Shown: positions 58,701 through 62,000 of the stretch, piece after piece
Layout of the letters: each line of letters opens with the position of its first letter
Position numbering within the stretch: position 1 is the stretch's first letter
NCBI GenBank assembly: GCA_965212125.1
Contig: OZ243045.1
Coordinates: 1,612,001 to 1,676,000, forward strand
Source: CAYRJD01 sp965212125
GTDB lineage: Bacteria > Actinomycetota > Acidimicrobiia > Acidimicrobiales > Poriferisodalaceae
DNA: 64,000 nt
Direction: 5' to 3'
Position numbers and translations under genes: made by a program
Notes under the pieces: model-generated
Database searches by the model: none
The model's input: only the letters and a program-made list of their open reading frames with translations
What the model was told of the DNA's origin: nothing

Positions 58701-58850
58701 GCCAAACTGACGAATCTGCGCGGTGTCTGCATTGTTGTCATGATCTGACAGGCTCTCGACCGCAGTATTGGCAGCACCGGCCGGCGGTATCGCCAGCACT
58801 GACGCAGCTAAAGCAAGTACCACCAATCCAACAAGAAATCGGTGAAACAT
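37734..58850 (-). CDS. giant gene 3: 7038-residue CWB2 and Ig-like repeat surface protein
   Basis: One uninterrupted frame of 21,117 bases. ATG at 58850 opens a 26-residue signal peptide. Three CWB2 repeats (about 30-390) are followed by a GLPGE repeat linker inside the third, one Ig-like module, the central Cys-pair domain (about 505-1040) and then about 55 Ig-like modules of 85-115 residues to near residue 7000. Modules resemble SbsA/Big-5 or SwmB-type domains: ITATI, ITVxFSxPV, NPAHYxIDG, ATITL, ISVVGGVI, DDRRV. The C-terminus is PVLPVPTMAAIFTAGVG...PTG, a conserved hydrophobic tail. A calculated mass near 700 kDa and a beta-sandwich string imply a fibre hundreds of nanometres long. Gliding/swimming SwmB-like, adhesin or predation-defence roles are all possible. 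Confidence 0.85.
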   Translation of the reverse strand: MFHRFLVGLVVLALAASVLAIPPAGAANTAVESLSDHDNNADTAQIRQFGGSNRYATSLALARAFTTGGGSAGFVESVIVASGESLVDAAAAAGLAASESAPVLLVPPGRLSRSVENFIVDEFISEVFIVGGTAAVSQDVEDALAALAPVRTVTRLAGADRYATAVAVANEIRSPGVYCETDLTTALLVNVDSSFADVIAVGPLAYALELPILLTQANALPAAVADYLSAAEIERVVVVGGTAAVSESVVAGINSAGIADVVRIGGVNRYETALEIRRALSECDTIALSPATIALVNGSAAADGVAAGPLLGVGLANDGITPVLLVNSDGLPGEGLPGEGLPGDGLPSETRNYLRSLPTRNADASFVDVSFTAIGGTAVVPDSVVQAAIAAATTSSPITAIITANTGEKKVTVTFSAPVSVASRGADGFATSALNPAHYRVSDGVLFPDDTLVASNGNRTITIGLSGNVGLVENAPISVADGKIKGLGSDNRRVVGTQATARLLAPDNLRPRIDIFAPQGSHAIRLEIKEPNLVTDVSTRTPTDPVVVTAADAAASAAATAAARNALLANIRIGNAPLYVAAAAGTAAGDTTEAGDTAEASTAKILPFTVEPVSSVTGKPFTSITSVTVCLFGLKGAPGSEQCEDTAPTGTAAAVNAGNARPRTTLATGETVTLAARAFVDEAGNQSRSKRQRVGAYANYPRVRRATVTNPVTLDIGSEADPDLQVAQWRWQRHIAATATTPAAITDVLRITAKPDGAASGAAGNGWRVSWRQLPGAADSAADAKLKATVFVNEQRKSILISFGEDTTIFAVASALSDSSAFSESFTVDSDAFDSATANQDLANEKIADPNNLLSTADLECAGVAAPSTGVRHCGRPSTGASNSLDGGVSVVVVTLTYNETLESFDYAGLIAANRSSDTPSADTPSTGFPAAERTFRTGTRDQQLLGWQRDPFGAELDLDNEFAFLLTTDSPTFADLPKRGDRINLPDGLGTTFAPPDCTSGALARIGDAPDNPCGQSIAVIAPGQILRRGTIRGRIEGAQTEVVVSLQVITPAISTDGVGERIITIIFSESVSATALNLAHYQINGNPLPADTTIALSTNGLVVTITLPEGSELTLGATIAVIAGGITSANDENRVNKAALVVVMATGVQLVEPIIATITAEAGQLTITVEFSAPVSGAISETPGFAASARNPAHYQIGAAGQPAALPGTASVALSADGMTATITLQPGDGLDNNAVVSVVGGVIKAANDERLVLAAEFMVGEAKPITADIVKADPGGLEITVRFSERVNAAADGESDFATSALNPAHYQIGGAALPDDATVVYDAGSMTATITLQSGSGLVSGVEITVAGGVITAVGPTDDRRVQATARTVEAARPITAEVRAAAGFTNVMVVFSEAVSRAVDGETGYETSALNLVHYLINDEPLSVNTSSLPGIVSIDLSADGLVVTITLPSGLADNATVSVAGGVITAAGASDDRRVEAGSLTVDAATLITVEEITGKAGTRSIMVRFSEPVNAVADGQPGFATSARNPVHYQIDGAALVGVDADDIELSGDGRTVTITLPPGQLLAEEAVVSVAGGVITAVGVSDDRRVEAASFTVAVLITATIAAEPGGLVITVRFSEPVNAAASGSGAANRAHYQINNAALPDDATVTYDVASRTTTIVLLSGLADNATVSVVGGVITAVGVNDDRRVQAGSLTVGTATLITVQEITAEAGGLVITVRFSEPVDAAASGSGAANRAHYQINNAALPDDATVTYDVASMTTTIVLLSGLADNATVSVVGGVITAVGVNDDRRVQAGSLTVGAATLITVQEITAEAGGLVITVRFSEPVDPVGARSLANYEINGVELAAAVVDEITYDAGSMTTTIVLLSGLADFATVSVAGGVITAEGANDDRRVQTEPLTVGAATLITVEEITAEAGGLEITVRFSESVDPVGARSLVNYEINGVALVVAVVDEVTYDAGSMTTTIVLASGLADNATVSVAGGVITAVGASDDRRVQAGSLTVGAATLITVEEITAEPGGLEITVRFSEPVDPVGARSLASYEIVGVELVAVVDEVVYDAGSRTVRIVLAAGEELVAGDVIRVVGGVISAVGVNDDRRVEADSFPVPTPAGLFAASVEGLASERVFTVTFTDRADPVSARNPASYQINDAPLVGVDAGDIVLSADGQTATITLLSELVGGDTISVVANKIKAAFDGRLVAATSFVVLDAVTATIAAAPGGLEITVTFSAPVNAAASGSGAANRAHYQINNAALPDDATVTYDAASRTTTIVLLSGLADFATVSVADDVINTADAGDDRRVQTEPLTVGAAVLITATIAADPGGLEITVRFSERVDPVGARSLANYEINGVALVVAVVDEVTYDAGSMTTTIVLLSGLADNATVSVAGGVITAVGDSDDRRVQAASLTVGAATLITVEEITAEAGGLEITVRFSEPVDPVGARSLVNYEIDGVALVAVVDEVTYDAGSMTTRIVLAAGEELVAGDVIRVVGGVISAVGVNDDRRVEADSFPVPTPAGLFAASIEGLASERVFTVTFTDRADPVSARNPASYQINDASLPVGTTFGALTNDGTVLRVTLLSELVGGDTISVVANKIKAAFDGRLVAATSFVVLDAVTATIAADPGGLVITVTFSAPVDPVGARSLANYQINDAALVGVTADDIELSGDGLVVTITLLSGLADFATVSVADDVINTADAGDDRRVQTEPLTVGAATLITVEEITAEAGGLEITVRFSESVDPVGARSLVNYQINGVALVTAVVDEITYDAGSMTTTIVLASGLADNATVSVAGGVITAVGASDDRRVEAASLTVGAATLITVEEITAEAGGLVITVRFSERVDPVGARSLVNYQINDAALVGVTADDIELSGDGLVVTIVLLSGLADNATVSVAGGVITAVGANDDRRVEAASLTVGAATLITVEEITAEAGGLVITVRFSERVDPVGARSLASYEINGVALVTAVVDEVVYDAGSMTTRIVLAAGEELVAGDVIRVVGGVISAVGVNDDRRVRAGSFPVPTPAGLFAASVEGLASERVFTVTFTDRADPVSATNPASYQINDAPLVGVDAGDIVLSADGQTATITLLSELVGGDTISVVANKIKAAFDGRLVAATSFVVLDAVTATIAADPGGLVITVTFSAPVDPVGARSLANYQINDAALVGVTADDIELSGDGLVVTITLLSGLADFATVSVADDVINTADAGDDRRVQTEPLTVGAATLITVEEITAEAGGLEITVRFSESVDPVGARSLVNYEINGVALVVAVVDEVTYDAGSMTTTIVLASGLADNATVSVAGGVITAVGASDDRRVQAASLTVGAATLITVEEITAEPGGLEITVRFSEPVDPVGARSLASYEIVGVELVAVVDEVVYDAGSRTVRIVLAAGEELVAGDVIRVVGGVISAVGVNDDRRVEADSFPVPTPAGLFAASVEGLASERVFTVTFTDRADPVSARNPASYQINDAPLVGVDAGDIVLSADGQTATITLLSELVGGDTISVVANKIKAAFDGRLVAATSFVVLDAVTATIAAAPGGLEITVTFSAPVNAAASGSGAANRAHYQINNAALPDDATVTYDAASRTTTIVLLSGLADFATVSVADDVINTADAGDDRRVQTEPLTVGAAVLITATIAADPGGLEITVRFSERVDPVGARSLANYEINGVALVVAVVDEVTYDAGSMTTTIVLLSGLADNATVSVAGGVITAVGANDDRRVQAASLTVGAATLITVEEITAEAGGLEITVRFSEPVDPVGARSLVNYEIDGVALVAVVDEVTYDAGSMTTRIVLAAGEELVAGDVIRVVGGVISAVGANDDRRVEADSFPVPTPTGAIGVARIEAAVGSREIAVVFTGPVNDAVSGDDFASSAANPANYEIDGTPLPAGTTMINLSADRMTATITLLGSGLPVVAGNTVSVVANQIKAAFDARRVAGSQFSLPVPSGSITATITASVGSDTVTVTFSAAVSDAVSGTGARNPANYRINRESRAGDYQLSADGTVLTIALGSGAFPTGLTDGSLIEVLGDTIKGAAASDTRRVDPVSVVVTTDDGVQPATAIMVTSITAAAGGLEIVVVFSAAVSDTATGSGARNPANYLLDGGELPGVTVSNIALSGDGLTARITLLPGNGLTAAMVGVADDAIKAANDERRVQGASRPVTATDQITVTSITATTGGLRITVVFSAAVSDAVSGSGARNPAHYRLDGGALSGVTAGDIALSVDGQTAVITLLPGNGLPAGVMVSVVDGVISAAGATDDRRVQGASRPVASAAQIVVDRIVAVAGAPSFTVEFSAAVSGAVSGSGARNLAHYLLDGGSLLAGATVEALTNGGTVATVVLPAGSFLVAGQVIRVVDDVISAAGDFDDRRVEEFEFTVPTPTGAIGVARIEAAVGSREIAVVFTGSVNDADSTDADNFATSARNPAHYQIDGGALPGVDAGDIALSTDSVTGVSTATITLLGSGLPVVAGNTISVVANQIRAAFDARLVAGSQLSLPVPSGSITATITASVGSDTVTVTFSAAVSSAVSATGARNPANYRINRDPLPGAPALSADGTVLTIALGSGAFPSGLTEGSLIEVLGNTIKGAAASDTRRVDPVSVVVTTDDGVQPATPIMVTSITALAGGLEVVVVFSAAVSDAVSGTGARNPANYLLDGGELPGVTVSNIALSGDGLTARITLLPGNGLTAAMVGVADDAIKAANDERRVQGASFPVTATDQITVTSITATTGGLRITVVFSAAVSDAVSGSGARNPAHYRLDGGALSGVTAGDIALSTDSVTAMSTAVITLLPGNGLPAGAMVSVVDGVISAAGATDDRRVQGASRPVAAAAQIVVDRIVAVAGESSFIVVFSEPVNGVASGEGGFATSARNPAHYLIGGNSVVGTTVGDLTDDPVAGANSVATVVLPAGSFLIAGQSIRVVDGVISAAGVTDDRRVEGFDFDVPVTAGAVVTVREITAAAGSREVTVEFTQPVNAAASGETDFASSAANPVNYEIDGVALAAATGFVFSDVNRTATITLLDTVLPVVAGNTVSVVANQIRAALDDRLVAASQLSLPVPSGSITATIAATVGSATITVTFSEAVSGAASGTAGFATSAVNPANYRINGAQPSNAPVLGLSFAGTFDGTTLTITLDSGLPEGSLIEVSGNAISGNAIKGAAASDARLVDPVSVVVTTDDGVQPAIPITTGIAASAGGRLITVTFSAPVNVTEPTGTAAAFATSALNLVHYRINGAALHADTEIARVGNDPLMTRQVTITLPLLRVSERLPDNATVTVGSDMPVVGEDTIKAVSDERRVEFASRTVGTASRIMVDSIEAVAGGLEITVVFSAAVNAVDSTDTDNFLTSAANPANYEIDDTPLDTTMVDEIAYDAGTMTATITLSSGSELVEGQVIRIVDGIISAAGAIDDRRVEPLVPSFTVPGSTGLFTATIAALASERTFTVTFTDRVDPATTGTGARNPAHYRIDPDGTGPLPAGSLPGVSASNIVLSADGRTATITLPSGSELAGGNRISIVANQIKAAFDGRLIPATTFDVLAAITATITAAAGGLEIVVVFDVAVNPATTGSGAANRAHYRIDGAALPSTATVTYVAATTTTRIILQPGDGLAASATITVADNVINTADANDDRLVQTEPHTVTPTDQITVTGITGVAGGLEIVVVFSAAVSDAVSGTGARNPANYRIASAAGQPATALPGVTADDIALSTDVATGVSTARITLPAGSELFAGAVISVVDDAISAAGALDDRRVEEFEFTVPTPTGAITATITAAVGSRTITVEFTQPVNDATSGETDFASSARNLANYEIDGTPLDAATTNEIAYDADTMTVTITLVSTELNPVLPVVAGNTVSVVDNQIRAAFDDRLVAAAERSFPATTTAITVTEITAAVGSDTITVTFSAAVSGAETGMGARNPAHYRVNKTVLVPPLAEYVLSADGTVLTITLPVGVTSGSLIEVLGGVIKGAAASDTRLVDDPVSVVVTTDDGVQPATPITATITKAAAGNLRITIMFSEPVNAAAPGESGFATSARNPAHYQIAELDSDGQLGSPGSLPGVDAGDIELSANGQTATITLQPGNGLTTDAVISVVGDAIKAASDERRVRAGSGSVTATNQITVEEITAAASTRNIAVRFSEPVNPAASEQPGFATSARNPANYEIDGGPLPADTTITLAPNGQVAVITLPPGEELVGGEEISVVAGRISGEATIDDRRVQATSFTVPTPITATITAAPDDLDVIVVFSAPVNIAADGDGFTTSARNIDNYQFVGEQTNNGQLPPDATFSFSFDRRTITISLPAGEELVGGETITVIGGRIRGADVDDRRVQEASFTVPLPPITATITAAPNERIITVTFTDPIDITTSGAGARNPAHYEIDGGQLPDETGFNFSDDRRTITITLPPDEELAGGETITVIGGMIKAADADDDRLVGDKSFTVPLPPITATITAAISERDVIVVFSAPVNIAETGAGLPTSARNAANYRFDKGQTDDGGTETETNDGQLPEGTTFRFSSDRRTITISLPPGEELVGGETISVIGGRIKGVGADTRRVQPASFTLPASITATIVAVAGELDITITFSDPVNGAEAEDGEASFSTSALNHDHYLINGLTLPGEETGTTIVLSNDGLTATISFPVGITDGTTIRIIGDVIKAADPADDRRVEATTFTLPITATIMAAIGDRDISVVFSAPVNIAAPGEAGFTTSARNPANYQFVGGQTDAGQTNNGQLPADTTFSFSPNRRAITISLPAGEELVGREVISVIDGRIRGAGADDRLVVGETFTVPLPPITVTITATARTNRITIVFSERISDTLVRDDFANSALNRANYEINGSPLDNAALLNIDSQRTATIVLVSGETLSAGDMINVVDGRIQATDDDRLVVANSNPFVVPPPPITATIRAEVGSPIFTVTFSDPVNTTLLNFANSAFNRANYEINGSPLAGAATVTLLSLRTVEIILVGDETFSVGDKISVVGGTIDAADDNDDRQVLGTTFVVGVGGSPTPIPASAPGSVPLPVLPVPTMAAIFTAGVGTGVGTGVGAIAIPTG
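44290..45240 (-). repeat. internal segmental duplication C, copy 1 (gene 3)
   Basis: This block is closely similar to about 45943-46890, a spacing of about 1653 bases (five modules). In the protein it belongs to the series starting GAIGVARIEA / GSITATITAS / IMVTSITA / DQITVTSITA / AQIVVDRIVA, which occurs twice in succession. Confidence 0.7.
45943..46890 (-). repeat. internal segmental duplication C, copy 2 (gene 3)
   Basis: Second copy of the five-module series described for 44290-45240. Differences are scattered substitutions plus a few codon-length indels, so the copies are older than those of the 47-53 kb blocks. Confidence 0.7.
47346..49216 (-). repeat. internal segmental duplication A, copy 1 (gene 3)
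   Basis: About 1.87 kb nearly identical to 51291-53161, spacing exactly 3945 bases (1315 codons, 13 modules). Only scattered base differences are seen by eye. The block contains the series AGLFAAS / DAVTATI / VLITATI / TLITVEE. Confidence 0.85.
48800..49584 (-). repeat. internal segmental duplication B, copy 1 (gene 3)
   Basis: Nearly identical to 50321-51105 at a spacing of 1521 bases (507 codons, five modules). The match stops abruptly at about 49584/51105, inside a module, as expected for a recombination boundary. It overlaps duplication A. Confidence 0.85.
50321..51105 (-). repeat. internal segmental duplication B, copy 2 (gene 3)
   Basis: Second copy of the block at 48800-49584. Downstream of 51105 the two sites switch to different variants of the same module. 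Confidence 0.85.
51291..53161 (-). repeat. internal segmental duplication A, copy 2 (gene 3)
   Basis: Second copy of 47346-49216. Small clusters of differences (for example near 52830 against 48885) look like patches of gene conversion from other modules. Confidence 0.85.
57811..57870 (-). repeat. four 15-bp in-frame units encoding GLPGE repeats
   Basis: Four 15-base units (GGCAGACCTTCACCG and variants) encode LPGE/LPGD repeats inside the third CWB2 repeat of giant gene 3. Genes 1 and 2 lack them at this site. Copy-number change would keep the frame. Confidence 0.9.
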
Positions 58851-58916
58851 CAAAATCCGGGTGGACGCGCAAATTAGATTGGAAAGCCCCGGATACCTCA
58901 GACCTCTAACCGCAAA

Positions 58917-58955
58917 CCCCCCCCCGCACGTGACATCGCCAGCCGCCGTGGGGGG
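58917..58955 (-). promoter_or_regulatory. G9 tract plus GTCACGTGC element before giant gene 3
   Basis: The same block as before gene 2: CACGGCGGCTGGCGAT, GTCACGTGC and nine guanines on the sense strand, ending 66 bases before the ATG. Further upstream the intergenic sequence towards gene 4 is also homologous to the gene 3/gene 2 gap, including GCTTGGTGTAGG repeats, so gene plus leader were duplicated together. Confidence 0.6.
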
Positions 58956-59036
58956 TGCTCGGCGGGGTGCCCGGCGGCGGCTTGGTGTTAGGGGCTTGGT
59001 GAGGGTGTGGTGTTGGGGGCTTGGTGTAGGGCGGTG

Positions 59037-62000
59037 CTAGCCCGTTGGGATGGCTATTGCGCCAACTCCAGTGCCAACTCCAGCCGTGAAGATGGCGGCC
59101 ATCGTCGGCACCGGCAGCACCGGCGGCGGCACTGTTGCTGGTGCCGGTATTGGCGTTGGCGTTGGCGCTGCTCCTACCGTGAACGACACGCCTTGAGCTC
59201 TACGGCCGCCAGACGAGGCTCTAATCGCGCCATCAATAACACTGATTACGTCGCCCACCGCTAACACTGGGCTACTACCAGGCAAGATAATCATCACCGT
59301 CACGCGGTCGCTATTGAAGGGAATCCTGGTGCCACCGGGCAATGCGGCGGCGTCGGACTCCCCGGCACGAGCAATCTGATAGTTAGCTGGGTTGCGAGCG
59401 CTAGTCGGGAAGTTGGCTGTGTTACCGCTAGCCACAAAATTGACCTGCTCAACAAAGGTAATTGTGATGGTTCGCTCGCCCGGCACAGCCCTAGTGAGGG
59501 TTGCCGTCAGGGGCACCTCAAACGAAGTGGCTTGAGCTCTGCGGTCGTCAGCACCTCGGCCTCTGATCTGGCCACCGATAATGCTGATCGTGTCGCCCAC
59601 CGCTAGCACTGGCTCCGTAGAAGGCAAGGTAATCGTCACCGTCGTGAGGTCATCATCAATTGAGGCCGTACCGTCGCCCTCAACCGTGAAGGTAAACGTG
59701 GAGTCGTCGGTCAATGCGGCGGCGTCGGACTCCCCGGCGCGGGTAAGCAGATAGCTAGCCGGATTGCGAGCACTAAACGGCAAGCCCAAACCAGTCTCAG
59801 CGATACCAACCAGCGCGTTGAACTCAACCGTGATCTCTCGCTCGTTAGCCACAGCTGAAATGGTTGCCGTTATCGGTGGCAACGGCACCGTGAACGTGGC
59901 GGCCTCAACCAGGCTGGGATCATCACCGGCGCCTTTAATCGCATCACCAACAACACTGACTACGTCGCCCACTGCCAACTCCGAACCAACGGGCAAGGTA
60001 ATAGTCGCAACTACGCGGTCGTTGGCGTCTGGGTCGGACAAATCGATCGTGGAGTCGGCGGGCAATGCGGCGGCGGACTGCCCGGTGCGGGCAATCTGAT
60101 AGTGCGCCGGGTTGGCGGCGCTAGTCGCAAAGCCAGCTGCGGCGGTATCTGCTTCGCCATTGACCGGTTCAAGGAACGTAACCGTGATGTCTCGCTCGCC
60201 AGCCACAGCTATGACTCTCGCTTCTATCGGCGTTATTGGCAGCGTGAACTCTGCGGCTTGAACAAAGCGGTCGTCAACGTCGGCACCCCTAATCTGATCA
60301 GCAGCAATACTGATCGTGTCGCCCTCGCTTAGCGCTTCTTCTTCAGGCAAGAGAATAAGGAATTCAGAGGTAGAGATCCCTTCCGAGTTGGTGTCGGTAC
60401 CACGGAAGATGATCAGGACATCTGTGGGCGGCGGGTTGATGGGCAGCGCCACGCCATTGATCTGGTAGTTGGCGGGGTTGAGAGCGCTGGTCGAGAAGTT
60501 GGCGGCGTCGGACTCCCCGGCATTGACCGGACCATCGGTGAAGATGACCACAAAACTCGCAGTGGAGCGGGCATCAAACTGAATTTCTGCGGTGATCTGT
60601 CTCGGCAGCGGCACCGTGAACGGTACGGCTGCAGCCCTGCGGCTGTCAGCACCTCGGCCTCTGATCTGGCCGCCGATAATGCTGATCGTGTCGCCCGCCG
60701 CTATCTCTGAACCAGCCGGCAAGGTAATCGTCACCGTCGTGCGGTCATCCTCTGTCGATAACACGCCGTCTTCGCCCACGTCTGAGGACTCAAACGTGGT
60801 GCCGGCGGGCAGCGAGGCAGCGGCCTGACCGGCGCGGGCAATCTGATAGTGGTCGGGGTTGTGAGCACTGAGCGGCAAGCCCGAACCAGCCTCAGCGACA
60901 CCAACCAGCGCGTTGAACTCAACCAGAATTTCTAGCGACCCAATTTCCGCCGAAATGGTTGCCGTTAGCGATGGCAGCGGCACCGTGAACGATGTGGCCG
61001 CAACTCTGCGGCCGTCATCGCGAGCTTTAATTTCGCCACCGATAATGCTGATTATGTCGCCCTCCTCTAGCACTGGCTCCGTAGAAGGCAAGGTAATCGT
61101 CACCGTCGTGAGGTCATCATCGGTTGAGGTCGTACTGTCGCCCTCAACCGTGAAGGTAAACGTGGAGTCGTCGGTCAATGCAGCGGCGTCGGACTGCCCG
61201 GCACGAGCAATCTGATAGCTAGCCGGATTGCGAGCACTAAACGGCAAGCCCGGACCAGCCACAGCGACAGCAACCAGCGCGTTGAAAACAACCGTGATTT
61301 CTCGCTCGCCGGCCGTAGCTGAAATGGTTGCCGCTAGCGATGGCAGCGGCACCGTGAACGGGTCGGCTGTAGCTGTGCGGTCGTCATTGCGGGCGCTGAT
61401 CTGGTCAGCGACAACTCTGATCACGTTGCCCGCCCTTGGCGCTGAACCCGCAGGCAAGGTAATCGTCACCGTCGTGCGGCCGTCTGCGTCCGCAGAAACA
61501 AGCACGGGGGTACCGGGCAGCGCTGCGCCGTTAAGTAAATAGTGGGCAGGGTTGAGAGCGCTGGTCGCGAAGTTGGCGGCGTCCGTGGCCTCTGCGACCT
61601 CAACCAAATCAGAGAAAACAACCGTGATTTCTAGCGATCCAGCCACGGCCGAAATGGTTGCCTGCAGCGGCGGCACCGGCACCGTGAACGTGGCGGCCTC
61701 AACCAGGCTGGGATCATCGCCGGCACCTTTAATCGCACCGTCAACAACACTGATTACTTCGCCGCCAGCCAACTCCGAACCAGCGGACAAGGTAATAATC
61801 GCAACTGTTCCGCCGCGATCGTCGAACAACTCAATCTCGACACCTGGGTCAAACATGTTCAACGCTTCGCCACTAATTTCGTAGTGCTCCAGGTTGGCAG
61901 CGCTAGTCGCAAAGCCATCTCCACTCTCAACGACATTGACCGGTTCAAGGAACGTAACCGTGATCTCTCGCTCGCCAACCACAGCCTCGATTTCCGCTTC

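Noticed and set aside
37734..58850. CRISPR-like impression from the regular near-identical repeats
   Set aside because: The repeats are about 300 bases long, code in one frame without interruption, and there are no short direct repeats with unique spacers or cas genes.
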